DNA of 64,000 nt, taken from NCBI GenBank assembly GCA_030530785.1, contig JAUMUJ010000004.1, positions 1 through 64,000 of the forward strand, written 5' to 3'. This document shows, one piece after another, positions 44,425 through 52,801 of this stretch. The stretch is from Moraxella sp. GTDB taxonomy: Bacteria; Pseudomonadota; Gammaproteobacteria; Pseudomonadales; Moraxellaceae. The position numbers and the translations under genes are program-made. Every line of letters begins with the position of its first letter. Position 1 is the stretch's first letter. Below the pieces are notes generated by a model that saw nothing but the letters and a program-made list of their open reading frames with translations, ran no database searches and had not been told where the DNA came from.

Positions 44425-45020
44425 CCACGCTTTTTGAAACGCTTGCCATCAATCACGGACATATTCTAAATCTTGATTATCACAATAAACGATTTAAACA
44501 GGGGCAGTTATTTTTGCATTGCCAAACAATGATTGGTGACATTGCTGATGTGATTTGTGTTCCTGATGATTTTAAAAATAAATTTGTCCGTTGCCGTGTT
44601 ACTTATGATAAATATAACATAAAAGTAGAATATTTTGATTATACCCCAAAATCCATTAAATCTTTTAAAATAATAGAATGTGATGAGATAGATTATGCTT
44701 ATAAATATGATGATAGGACGTTATTAAATCAGTTATTATCACAAAAAGGCGATTGTGATGAAATTATTATCATAAAAAACGGCTTGGTTACGGATTGTTC
44801 TATTGGAAATTTATTATTTTTAAAAAATAATCATTGGTACACGCCTGATACGCCACTATTACAAGGCACTCAGCGAGCATATTTATTGGATAATCACAAA
44901 GTTCATTTGGCAAATATTGATAAAAATAATATTTGGCAATATGAAAAAGTGATGATGATAAATGCCCTAAATGCGTTTGATGAGAATAGGGCGGTGTTAA
45001 TTAAAAATATTAAGGAATGA
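44406..45020 (+). CDS. Aminotransferase class IV-like PLP enzyme
   Basis: This 204-residue protein is shorter than the usual 270-300 of PabC/IlvE-type class IV enzymes. The PLP lysine is in AYKYDDRTLLNQL, and the cofactor phosphate motif in GLVTDCSIGNLLFL. HWYTPDTPLLQGTQRAYLL is the typical C-terminal substrate-loop pattern. Relatives include aminodeoxychorismate lyase, but this protein could act on other substrates. It overlaps the metallopeptidase gene and ends 1 bp before the phosphoesterase gene. Base composition is very AT-rich, suggesting transfer. Confidence 0.75.
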   Translation: MEKTGLTTLFETLAINHGHILNLDYHNKRFKQGQLFLHCQTMIGDIADVICVPDDFKNKFVRCRVTYDKYNIKVEYFDYTPKSIKSFKIIECDEIDYAYKYDDRTLLNQLLSQKGDCDEIIIIKNGLVTDCSIGNLLFLKNNHWYTPDTPLLQGTQRAYLLDNHKVHLANIDKNNIWQYEKVMMINALNAFDENRAVLIKNIKE

Positions 45021-45021
45021 T

Positions 45022-45876
45022 ATGCTAAGATTGGCGATTTTTGCGGACATTCATGGCAAATTTTTATTGCCCTTTAAATTGGTGAATTATTACAAAACCC
45101 TGACAGAGCAAGCGATTGATGCCATTATCCAATGTGGCGACATGGGAGTATTTCCTGACAAAAACAACATGGATAAAGCGACATTAAGACACGCCAGACA
45201 TGACAGAGATGAGTTGGGTTTTATGGATAATTTTGTCAAAATGGATAGTGACATTGCCAAATTTTTAAATACGCTCAATATCCCCATGTATGCCGTGCGT
45301 GGCAATCACGAAGACCATGATTTTTTGGATAATTTAGAAAATAACAGCGATAAAAATTTGCCTTATTTTCATATTGATTGTTATCAAAAAATTCGGGTAT
45401 TAAAAACAGGCTTTCCACTCATATTAACCAATGACACCGACAGCATTAGCCTATTGGGCATTGGGCGAATTGGCGATAGAAAAGGGCGAGAGCATAAAAC
45501 GTTTATCCAAAACTATGAACGAGAACAATTAAAAAAGCTCTATAAAACCTTTGGCGACATAGATATTTTAATCACTCATGACAAACCAAGCGAAAGTATT
45601 CGTGGTTATGGTTCATTTGATGTGGCGGACGCATTGGATAATATTGCTTTTTGTTATCATTTTTATGGACATACGGGCGAGCCTTATCATGAAACACTTG
45701 CTGATAATGGCATTACCCAATCGGTAAAAATCAAAGAGTTGGAATTTAATCAAAAAGGAAAATTAGAAACAGGATGTATGATAATTTTAGAAAAAGACAA
45801 GGATAATATCAGCATAGAAAGCGTACCATTATTTGATATTATTCATTTTGATAAAGAAAGTTGGCGGTATATATGA
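45022..45876 (+). CDS. Calcineurin-like metallophosphoesterase
   Basis: This 284-residue cytoplasmic protein has the full metallophosphoesterase motif set: FADIHGKF (D-x-H), IIQCGDMGV (GD), VRGNHEDHDF (GNHE/D), LITHDKPSES (H) and FYGHTGEPYH (GH-x-H). The substrate is unknown; the family covers nucleotide, protein and lipid phosphoesters. AAGGA lies before the ATG at 45022. It is the last gene of a three-gene, low-GC group downstream of der, and is not an obvious partner of the upstream aminotransferase. Confidence 0.82.
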   Translation: MLRLAIFADIHGKFLLPFKLVNYYKTLTEQAIDAIIQCGDMGVFPDKNNMDKATLRHARHDRDELGFMDNFVKMDSDIAKFLNTLNIPMYAVRGNHEDHDFLDNLENNSDKNLPYFHIDCYQKIRVLKTGFPLILTNDTDSISLLGIGRIGDRKGREHKTFIQNYEREQLKKLYKTFGDIDILITHDKPSESIRGYGSFDVADALDNIAFCYHFYGHTGEPYHETLADNGITQSVKIKELEFNQKGKLETGCMIILEKDKDNISIESVPLFDIIHFDKESWRYI

Positions 45877-45924
45877 TGATTTGCAATTTTTATAAATTTT
45901 GGTAGTAGCCTAAAAGGTATGCCA

Positions 45925-46015
45925 AACTAGGTTTTCCGTTTGCCCTGAGCCTGCCTGCGGGCAGGACAACCGCTAGGTTTCCCAAGCTTACCACGAACGG
46001 TTTTCTTTATAGCAT
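45925..46015. repeat. REP-like inverted palindromes (BIME-like)
   Basis: CCGTTTGCCCTGAGCCTG and, in the opposite sense, AAGCTTACCACGAACGG flank a GC-rich hairpin (CCTGCC-TGCG-GGCAGG). The half-sequences match the well-known proteobacterial REP pattern CCCTGAGCCTGTCGAAGGG and its GAGCTTACCACGAACGG partner form. They are GC-rich islands in an AT-rich intergenic region. Confidence 0.6.
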
Positions 46016-46048
46016 GCTTTGAACCAAAAACAATTTTTTAAAAACCCC

Positions 46049-46287
46049 TTGACTTTTTATTTTTATGGCGTATCATATACGCATTCACGCACTTTGGTGC
46101 ATTTCGTTCACCCAAACAGCAATAGGAGTAAAAGATGTCTGTTTTTTACAATACCACTTGTAATCTAAAAAAGACCAACCGTTTTGACTGTTTGGGCAAA
46201 GTTTCTGTGATGTAATTTTTATATACAGCCAAACACATAAAGACGGTGGCAAGCCTATAATATATAAGGCTTTCACCGTTTTTTTGT
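46049..46287 (+). ncRNA. Short independent transcription unit (sRNA or 26-codon peptide)
   Basis: TTGACT (46049-46054) and TATCAT with a 16-bp spacer form a good promoter. An intrinsic terminator at about 46240-46287 (ACGGTG and AAGCCT arms paired with AGGCTT and CACCGT, then seven T) ends the unit. Between them an AGGAG site precedes an ATG at 46135 for a 26-codon frame (MSVFYNTTCNLKKTNRFDCL and onward). The product could be a small regulatory RNA, a leader peptide or a small protein. I do not recognise it. The rest of 45877-46538 holds the REP-like elements, a second hairpin at 46325-46352 and AT-rich DNA. Confidence 0.5.
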
Positions 46288-46324
46288 CTAAAATTTGCCC
46301 AAAAAATCGCCACGATTTGTCTTA

Positions 46325-46352
46325 AAAACTGATAAAATGCTTTATCAGTTTT
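46325..46352. terminator. Perfect hairpin (12-bp stem) upstream of rtcB
   Basis: AAAACTGATAAA and TTTATCAGTTTT flank ATGC. The A- and T-ended stem could terminate transcription in either direction and isolates rtcB from the upstream unit. Confidence 0.5.
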
Positions 46353-46538
46353 GACGGTTTTCTTTTCCTAAGATTTTATCTTTTATTTATCATTTTTATT
46401 TTTAAAAATGATTGGGGAAGTATTGTCTTTTTTAATTTATATTAGCTAAAAATTTAATAATTTTTGGTTGGGGGTTTTTATATCAAAAATTTGCTATTTT
46501 TATTATCCCCAAACCAACTCTAAAAGAGAAATGATGTT

Positions 46539-47753
46539 ATGAGTATCGGACTTATTTTAAATGAAAATGGCAAAAATGGCGTGCCTGTCAAAATCTTTAC
46601 CAAAGATGTGGAACAAAAGGCGTTAAATCAGCTCTACGCCATGAGTCAATTACAGTTTATCCACAGTCATATCGCTGTCATGCCTGACGTACACGCAGGA
46701 AAAGGGGCGACTGTGGGGAGTGTGATTCCGACCAAATCGGCAATCATTCCGTCTGCGGTGGGCGTGGACATCGGCTGTGGCATGAATGCCCTGCGTCTGT
46801 CCATCAAAGCGGGGCAGTTGCCTGATAATCTAAAACCTGCCCGCCTTGCCATTGAAAAGCACGTGCCTGTGGGCTTTGAAAAACACAAGCAAATCATGGC
46901 AAAAATGAGTACGCTTGACCCCTTAGCCATTCGTCTCAAAAAAATTACCGATAAGCACAAGGGCTTATTAAAAATGCTCAATAATTTTGACAGAACGTGG
47001 GCAAAACAGCTCGGCACGTTGGGCGGTGGCAACCATTTTATTGAGCTGTGTGTGGACGAAAATGATGATGTATGGATTATGCTACACTCTGGCTCTCGGG
47101 GGATTGGTTCGTGCATTGGTGAGTATTTTATCAGCCTTGCCAAAAAGGTAAATGAGACTTGTTTTGGTTATATTCCTGACCGTGAACTGTCCTATTTGGC
47201 ACAGGGTACGCCATTTTTTGAGGATTATATTGAGGCGGTAAGTTGGGCTCAGGACTATGCGATGGAAAATCGCCGTGAGATGATGCGTCTTATTCTAAAG
47301 GCCTTACAAGGCAAAGATGCTCATTTTCCACGCTTTACCATCACCAAAGAGGCAATCAACTGTCATCATAATTATGTCAATGAAGAAGTACATTTTAGTG
47401 AACAAGTGTACGTTACTCGCAAGGGGGCGATTAGTGCCTATGATGGCGAGCTTGGGATTATCCCCGGTTCTATGGGAGCAAAATCCTATATCGTGCGTGG
47501 GCGTGGCAACAGCGAGAGTTTTTGTAGCTGTTCGCATGGGGCAGGGCGTAGGCTTAGTCGTGGGCGAGCGGTGCGAGAATTTGGCGTACAAGATTTAATC
47601 GCCCAAACGGACGGCATTGAATGTCGTAAAGACAAAGGCGTGCTGGACGAGATACCACAGGCGTATAAAGACATTGATGAGGTCATGGCAAACCAAACCG
47701 ACCTTGTGGAAGTGGTGCATACTTTAAAACAAGTGATGTGTATTAAGGGGTAG
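46539..47753 (+). CDS. rtcB: RNA-splicing ligase RtcB
   Basis: RtcB joins 2',3'-cyclic phosphate and 5'-OH RNA ends using GTP and Mn2+. It has 404 residues. Metal-binding residues lie in MPDVHAGKGATVG and GVDIGCGMNA (Cys80), further histidines in LGTLGGGNHFIELC, and the guanylylated His in SCSHGAGRRLSRG. It functions in RNA repair or healing after tRNA/rRNA damage. No rtcA or rtcR-type sigma54 regulator is adjacent. A 71-codon gene follows at once. Confidence 0.95.
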   Translation: MSIGLILNENGKNGVPVKIFTKDVEQKALNQLYAMSQLQFIHSHIAVMPDVHAGKGATVGSVIPTKSAIIPSAVGVDIGCGMNALRLSIKAGQLPDNLKPARLAIEKHVPVGFEKHKQIMAKMSTLDPLAIRLKKITDKHKGLLKMLNNFDRTWAKQLGTLGGGNHFIELCVDENDDVWIMLHSGSRGIGSCIGEYFISLAKKVNETCFGYIPDRELSYLAQGTPFFEDYIEAVSWAQDYAMENRREMMRLILKALQGKDAHFPRFTITKEAINCHHNYVNEEVHFSEQVYVTRKGAISAYDGELGIIPGSMGAKSYIVRGRGNSESFCSCSHGAGRRLSRGRAVREFGVQDLIAQTDGIECRKDKGVLDEIPQAYKDIDEVMANQTDLVEVVHTLKQVMCIKG

Positions 47754-47756
47754 ATG

Positions 47757-47969
47757 ATGAAGACAAACAATCAAAAACAGCTCATTAAACTTGGCGAAAA
47801 ACTGGCAAATAACCCGATGATTTGCCAACGCCCGCTCAAAACACGCAATCAGGTGGCGTTTAGCCCTTTGTTAAAAAAGGGCGGTGTCCACGACAAAGAC
47901 AATCCCAAATATCGCCATAAAAAAGAGCGTCGGGCGGTTAAATTGTGGTTGCAAAAATCGCATGAGTGA
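47757..47969 (+). CDS. Small basic hypothetical protein downstream of rtcB
   Basis: This protein of about 70 residues is strongly basic, with the pattern VAFSPLLKKGGVHDKDNPKY followed by RHKKERRAVKLWL. AAGGGG at the end of rtcB favours the second of two adjacent ATGs. The high Lys/Arg content and small size suggest RNA or ribosome binding. Proteins with a PLLxKGGVH motif are familiar from other gammaproteobacteria, but I cannot name a function. It starts right after the rtcB stop and is probably co-translated with it. Confidence 0.65.
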   Translation: MKTNNQKQLIKLGEKLANNPMICQRPLKTRNQVAFSPLLKKGGVHDKDNPKYRHKKERRAVKLWLQKSHE

Positions 47970-48047
47970 GTGGCATGAATGGATTGTTTTTTTGTTCAGT
48001 TATGTTGTAAAATTGAACAAATGCCCATTTTTTTTGAGGTAATGTTT

Positions 48048-48539
48048 ATGTGGTTAAGATGTTTTTTGAAACTGATGGCGGTTGTGGTATTGCAGGTTGC
48101 TGTGGCGGGCTATGCTCACAGTGCCACTTGCAATAAAACCTTAAAAGGCTGTCCGCCAGAATGTAAGATGATAATGAATCAAATTTATACCAAAATGAAC
48201 GCCAAAAGCACCATTGATGGCGAAAAGGGTGTCAAACAGCGTTATTACGAGTTGCTTTTTGATGAGCATGGGTTATCAGCCAATAAGAAAACCAAAGACC
48301 CAAGATATGGTTCTTGGAACGGTCATGTAAAAAAATATAATGAAGTGAGAGGGGAGTTGGCGGTTCTGGTTAATCAGGCGTCATCTTCTAGACAATGTAG
48401 GGTTTATGTTACTAAGGAAATGGAAAGTTGGGTTGCCAAAAGTGCTCCAACCCAAACCAATCGTCCGGAAGCCATTAAATCGGGTTATATCACGCTTGAT
48501 AAAATTGACCGATTAAAAAAATTAGGCAAATTAAAATAA
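48048..48539 (+). CDS. Secreted small protein, candidate toxin
   Basis: This 163-residue protein has a signal peptide (MWLRCFLKLMAVVVLQVAVA, cleavage near AHSA). It has five or six cysteines, four of them in the mature N-terminal part (ATCNKTLKGCPPECK). The segment DPRYGSWNGHVKKYNEVRGE to SSRQC has a GxWxGH...C layout that I associate with C-terminal modules of polymorphic toxins; this is a pattern resemblance only. The start at 48048 has GAGG seven bases upstream, while an ATG two codons earlier abuts that site. It is followed 10 bp later by two tandem paralogous genes, an arrangement typical of an effector with duplicated immunity genes. Confidence 0.55.
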   Translation: MWLRCFLKLMAVVVLQVAVAGYAHSATCNKTLKGCPPECKMIMNQIYTKMNAKSTIDGEKGVKQRYYELLFDEHGLSANKKTKDPRYGSWNGHVKKYNEVRGELAVLVNQASSSRQCRVYVTKEMESWVAKSAPTQTNRPEAIKSGYITLDKIDRLKKLGKLK

Positions 48540-48549
48540 GGGTATAGCA

Positions 48550-49092
48550 ATGGCTGACAAACTTAATCTTGGAAATCAAAAAAACCTAATAGCACGATTT
48601 GATAGCCTTAAAGATGATATTTTTGCAACTGAAACTATTTTGTGTTTGTTGATGGACTATTATGTTTACGGTGGTTTTGATAATTTTCGTGCCAAAAACA
48701 CATTATCTGACATGAGTCAAAAAGATATTTATTGGTTCGCCTTAGAAAAAGCGGTAAAAATCGTCAATCAAGGCAGTATTTATGGCAAATGGTTAATTGG
48801 TAAAGAGCTGGTGCAGTATCATGGTTTTCTTAGTCAAGATAAGGCATTGGGTCATTTTTTGATAGAGTTTGCTGCCCATGAGGGCTGTTCTGATGCTTGT
48901 GATTATATGGCACAGCAGTATCATCATTATGGTATGGAGAATAAACATATCGTCATTTATTGGCAAAATCGTGGCAATGATGGCAGAGCGGTTAATAAAA
49001 TTGGTAAGCCTTTACCGCTATATATTGACGCTGATGATAGTGAAACTCTGGATGGTTCGGTATGGAAAACCATTTGTTTGCGTAGCGAATAA
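48550..49092 (+). CDS. Sel1-like protein, candidate immunity protein A
   Basis: This 180-residue cytoplasmic protein is mostly helical. The middle NQGSIYGKWLIGKELVQYHG, followed by FLSQDKALGHFLIEFAAHEGCSDACDYMAQQY, follows the spacing of Sel1/TPR-like helical repeats. It is about half identical to the next gene product along its whole length, including the shared YYVYGGF and DMSQ(K/Q)(D/E)IYWF blocks. It lies 10 bp after the secreted protein gene. A protective (immunity) role is inferred from context only. Confidence 0.6.
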   Translation: MADKLNLGNQKNLIARFDSLKDDIFATETILCLLMDYYVYGGFDNFRAKNTLSDMSQKDIYWFALEKAVKIVNQGSIYGKWLIGKELVQYHGFLSQDKALGHFLIEFAAHEGCSDACDYMAQQYHHYGMENKHIVIYWQNRGNDGRAVNKIGKPLPLYIDADDSETLDGSVWKTICLRSE

Positions 49093-49107
49093 ATAAGGGA
49101 GTAATAT

Positions 49108-49698
49108 ATGATTGACAAAATGAATTTTAAAAATAAACAAGGTCTGATAGAGCAAATTGATGCCATTAAAGATGAGCTTTATGTCTGTGAAATTAGCCTT
49201 GAATTGGTGTTAAATCATTATGTGTATGGGGGTTTTAATAACACCAATCGTAAAAGTACTTTACCTGACATGAGTCAGCAGGAGATTTATTGGTTTGTGC
49301 TAGAAAAACTGGTGGCAATGGTTAATCAAGGGAGCATTCATGCAAAATGGCTGATAGGCAGGGAGCTAATGCAAGGTTGGGGTTTTGTCATGCCTGACAA
49401 AGCATTGGGTCGTTTTTTGGTGGCATTTGCCGCCCATGAAGGTTGTTTTGATGCTTGTCATGATATGGCACGGCAGTATCATCATCTTAACTATGGCGAC
49501 CGTGATATCGTCATCTACTGGCAACATCGTGCTGACAGTGATGAAGCGGTGGGTGCGGTGGGCGAGCCATTGCCTTTATTTATTAAAAATGATGATGCAC
49601 CAGATGGTTCATTAAGGCGGTCGGTGCATTTATATAGTGAATTGTCAGGAGAGTGGGAGGGTTATGCTGATTTGCCTAAGCCCATTTGCCCTAACTAA
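49108..49698 (+). CDS. Sel1-like protein, candidate immunity protein B
   Basis: This 196-residue paralog of the preceding gene has the same architecture and a C-terminal extension of about 20 residues (SELSGEWEGYADLPKPICPN). Shared blocks include NHYVYGGFNNTNRKSTLPDM, NQGSIHAKWLIGRELMQGWG and VIYWQHR. AGGGAG lies before the ATG. Divergence between the two copies suggests adaptation to variants of the same partner, as in immunity-gene arrays. Its stop is adjacent to the convergent rnhB stop. Confidence 0.6.
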   Translation: MIDKMNFKNKQGLIEQIDAIKDELYVCEISLELVLNHYVYGGFNNTNRKSTLPDMSQQEIYWFVLEKLVAMVNQGSIHAKWLIGRELMQGWGFVMPDKALGRFLVAFAAHEGCFDACHDMARQYHHLNYGDRDIVIYWQHRADSDEAVGAVGEPLPLFIKNDDAPDGSLRRSVHLYSELSGEWEGYADLPKPICPN

Positions 49699-50427
49699 TC
49701 AGCCACCTGTCAATATCGTCCGCATGGGATTAAAGCTCTTGCGATGTTCGGGCAGTATCCCATGTTCATAAATGGCGGTGGTATGGGCTTTACTGGCATA
49801 GCCCTTGTGCTTGTCCAGTCCATAATCAGGATAAATGTTGGCGTAATCGCTCATGGCGTTATCACGGTGGACTTTGGCAAGGATGCTGGCACAAGCGATG
49901 GACGTATGAATGCCATCGCCCTTGATGAGCGTGTGAATGCACGGCTGAAAGTTGGCAAATTCATCAGACAAGGTGGGCATGGCATTGCCATCTATAAAAA
50001 TGCTTAAATCATCATGAGAGCTGATGTGGTTGAGTTGGATTAACCGCTCAATCGCCAGTCTCATGCCCAATAATGTCGCTTGATAAATATCAATCTCATC
50101 AATCACAAAAGCAGGCACGTCTATGATGGCATGACTTTGGCAGGTGTGTTTGATGGGGTCAAATAACGCATTTCGCTTTTTTTCGGACAATTTTTTGCTG
50201 TCATTGATAAGGGAGATGGGTGTATTTGCCAAATCAATTTGCCCAAACTCGCCCGTCAAATCATTATCTAAAATTACCGCCCCCACCGTCATTTGCCCAA
50301 ACAACGCCCCCCGCCCCACTTCATCAATGCCGATGGTGATGGTACGTGATGTGGGTTCATGATTTTTATGGGCGACAACGGTGCAAGCGTGGGCGTGTGT
50401 GTTTTGGGTATGGGCTTTTATGGTCAT
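49699..50427 (-). CDS. rnhB: Ribonuclease HII
   Basis: RNase HII removes ribonucleotides misincorporated into DNA. The active-site Asp-Glu motif is in TITIGIDEVGRGALFGQMTV. The other conserved blocks are DSKKLSEKKR, IFIDGNAMP and ASILAKVHRD, with Y-P-x-Y-G-x-x-x-H-K-G at the end. It has 242 residues. The first 30 residues (His/Thr-rich, AHTQNTHAHACT) precede the family core, and a downstream start is possible. It overlaps mnmC by 4 bp. Confidence 0.94.
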   Translation of the reverse strand: MTIKAHTQNTHAHACTVVAHKNHEPTSRTITIGIDEVGRGALFGQMTVGAVILDNDLTGEFGQIDLANTPISLINDSKKLSEKKRNALFDPIKHTCQSHAIIDVPAFVIDEIDIYQATLLGMRLAIERLIQLNHISSHDDLSIFIDGNAMPTLSDEFANFQPCIHTLIKGDGIHTSIACASILAKVHRDNAMSDYANIYPDYGLDKHKGYASKAHTTAIYEHGILPEHRKSFNPMRTILTGG

Positions 50428-52298
50428 CGGTTTTGGTCAATGGGGGTTTGTAATCGTGGGCGGTTTGGGTTTAGTTTGTCCAATAACACATCGCAGATGG
50501 GCAATGGCTCATCAAAAATCAGTCCTGCCAAAATCTCACCACAAATCGGAGCAAAACTAAACCCCTTTGACCCCATGCCATAGACGGCATAAAGATTACG
50601 GTCAGTCTTGCCCACAAGGGGGTGATAATCAGGCGTTTGGGCTCGTATGCTTGCTCGTCCGTGTAAGTCCTTGATATTGATGTTTAACTCATCGGCAAGG
50701 TGTGGCAGGCTTTGGCGAAGTTTGGTTAGATTAAATTCATGCTCATCATCACGCACTGATATGTCGGTGTCATTACGCACAAAACTTGCCCCCATTAAAA
50801 AAGTGGGCGTGTCGTCTTTATCAAAGGTGGCACAATAGCCGTCATATTTTATCGGGGTGGTAAGTTTGGCTTTTAATTCATTGGAAATTTTCCCAATATC
50901 AAGCCATGAGACTTGCCCACGAATTTTTCTGGGGTTAAATAACTCATCGTTTAACAAATAACTTTCAAAGCCTGCACAAATGACCACGATGTCAGCAGAT
51001 AATTGGCTGTCGTCATCCTTTACTGCCCATTGGTCATTATCTTGTGTGATGTGTTTGGCATGAAACTGTTTAAAATGAATTAAGGGGTTTGATAAAATAA
51101 AATCCGCCAAATGATGCGTATCAATCAGCCCCGCTTTTGGTGTGTGGGTGTTGATGATTTGATTATTAAAATCAGCATTGTCCGAATTAAAATTTTCATT
51201 AAAAATGGCAATCAGTTCATCAGGGTAGCTGTTTACCAAATGGGCAAGTTTATCATGCGATTTTTTGGTGGGTAATAAAAAATCCATCACTCCTGTTTGG
51301 CTAAATATTTCATTATTTGCCAATTGATTTAACGCTTTATAAATCCGCTCTGCATATAAAAAACTGACGGTGGGCAGATGATTGGGAGCGTCTGATAATT
51401 GGGTGAGTTTGGGGGCGAACAGGGCTTTTGGGTTGCCCGATGCTCCTGCCATCGGGGCGGTTTTATCGGTGAGTGTAACGGTCATGCCACGATGTGCCAA
51501 AGCATGAGCGACAAACAGCCCTGATACGCCCGCTCCGATGACGATGGCTGTTTTTGGGGCAGGCTTGACTGTGGTGTTGCCGTCAAATTTGGCGGTTATC
51601 ATCTCACGCTTACGCCCAAAGCCTTTGATTTTTTGCACGTTCATGCCGATGTTTTGTAATGCTCGTCTGACCGCACCGCTACTGGTAAAGGTGGCAAGGG
51701 TGGCATTAGGTTTGGATAAGCGTTTGATTTGGCAAAAAATCTCATCTGACCAAAGCTGGCTGTTTTTGGTGGGAGCGAAGCCGTCCAAAAACCATGCGTC
51801 TGCTTGTCCTTGTTTGGTGTGCATGAGTGCAAAGCTGTCGCCTGCGTCCCCAAGCCACAAATCAAGGCAAATATGACCAAAATACAAGCGATGACAGCCC
51901 GCCAAGGCAAGTGGATAATTATCCAGTAAGCCTGTGATAAACGGGGTGGTATGCTCATCTTGCCATATGGATAGGGCGGTGGCTAGGTCGGCATGGGAGA
52001 GCGGGTATTTTTCTGTACTGACAAAGTATAGGCGAGCGGACGGTGGGGCGACTTGTTGCCAAAGCAGACACGTTGCCAAAAAATTTAGCCCCGTGCCAAA
52101 GCCTGTCTCCATGATGACAAAATGCTCATGTTTGCCAAGATTGGCAAAGCGGTGGGGCAGGTCATTGCCTTGCAAAAAGACATAATTGGTCTCATCAAAC
52201 CCCCCTGCTTTGGAAAAATACACATCGCCAAACTGCTCGGACACGGGTGTGATGTTGCCCAAGTTGTCTTTTTGCCATGTGATGTTGGCGTGTTGCAT
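50424..52298 (-). CDS. mnmC: Bifunctional tRNA mnm5s2U34 biosynthesis protein MnmC
   Basis: MnmC finishes the mnm5U modification at the wobble position. Its FAD domain removes the carboxymethyl group and its SAM domain methylates the product. It has 624 residues. The N-terminal methyltransferase (about 1-250) has ETGFGTGLNFLATCLLW and DAWFLDGFAPTKNSQLWS. The C-terminal oxidase has the FAD motif AIVIGAGVSGLFVAHALAHRG, then AGASGNPKALFAPKL. The start codon overlaps the stop of the upstream gene by one base (TAATG). Confidence 0.94.
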   Translation of the reverse strand: MQHANITWQKDNLGNITPVSEQFGDVYFSKAGGFDETNYVFLQGNDLPHRFANLGKHEHFVIMETGFGTGLNFLATCLLWQQVAPPSARLYFVSTEKYPLSHADLATALSIWQDEHTTPFITGLLDNYPLALAGCHRLYFGHICLDLWLGDAGDSFALMHTKQGQADAWFLDGFAPTKNSQLWSDEIFCQIKRLSKPNATLATFTSSGAVRRALQNIGMNVQKIKGFGRKREMITAKFDGNTTVKPAPKTAIVIGAGVSGLFVAHALAHRGMTVTLTDKTAPMAGASGNPKALFAPKLTQLSDAPNHLPTVSFLYAERIYKALNQLANNEIFSQTGVMDFLLPTKKSHDKLAHLVNSYPDELIAIFNENFNSDNADFNNQIINTHTPKAGLIDTHHLADFILSNPLIHFKQFHAKHITQDNDQWAVKDDDSQLSADIVVICAGFESYLLNDELFNPRKIRGQVSWLDIGKISNELKAKLTTPIKYDGYCATFDKDDTPTFLMGASFVRNDTDISVRDDEHEFNLTKLRQSLPHLADELNINIKDLHGRASIRAQTPDYHPLVGKTDRNLYAVYGMGSKGFSFAPICGEILAGLIFDEPLPICDVLLDKLNPNRPRLQTPIDQNR

Positions 52299-52801
52299 TA
52301 CCAGTCCGATTTTTTCTTGTTAAACACAAACCACGACCCAAAAATGCCCAAAAACAGCGACACCAAAGCAGTCAATGCCCCGTATAAATACAGCTGTCCG
52401 CTACGTTCATTAACCAGTACATTGACTTGTGTGGTCAGCTCTGCCACCCTGCTTTCTAGCTCGGCATTTTTGGTTAAAAGTTCAGTATTGGCACGAGACA
52501 GCTCGCTTTCTTTGGGATTTTGTAGCTCGGCAAGCGTTGGAGCGTTAGGGTCGTGGGGGTTGGCAGGCGGGGGTGGTGCGTCCGATGGGGTGTGGGTTTC
52601 GCCCGCTTCGCCCGCTTCGCCTGTTTGGTCGCTGTCGCTGTTGTCATCTGTTGTTTGGGGGGCAGATGGTGTGGCAGGAGCGTCATCGGCACGTTGGGGT
52701 GCGGTCGTGGTTTCGCTGGTGGTCTGTGGCATGGTGGTAGGCTGTGCCACTGCCCCTGTGCTGATGGACAGCAATAAAACAGTCATTAAAAACTTATTCA
52801 T
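52298..52801 (-). CDS. Hypothetical membrane-anchored coiled-coil protein
   Basis: This 167-residue protein has a signal peptide (MNKFLMTVLLLSISTGAVAQ) and a low-complexity Thr/Pro/Ala/Asp linker of about 65 residues. A coiled-coil segment follows (LSRANTELLTKNAELESRVAEL, then TTQVNVLVNE), and one C-terminal helix (LYLYGALTALVSLFLGIFGSWF) ends in KKKSDW. The layout resembles coiled-coil-plus-anchor proteins such as E. coli YgiM without an SH3 domain. The start at 52801 gives the signal peptide; a longer frame overlaps the YciI gene entirely. Function unknown. Confidence 0.65.
   Translation of the reverse strand: MNKFLMTVLLLSISTGAVAQPTTMPQTTSETTTAPQRADDAPATPSAPQTTDDNSDSDQTGEAGEAGETHTPSDAPPPPANPHDPNAPTLAELQNPKESELSRANTELLTKNAELESRVAELTTQVNVLVNERSGQLYLYGALTALVSLFLGIFGSWFVFNKKKSDW

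Noticed and set aside
46085..46276. A 63-codon frame on the minus strand opposite the short transcription unit
   Set aside because: It begins at a non-ATG codon without a ribosome-binding site, reads through the terminator hairpin and resembles no protein family.
47979..48047. A longer start for the secreted candidate toxin
   Set aside because: The upstream extension would bury the signal peptide, and GAGG sits at the right distance only from the ATG at 48048.
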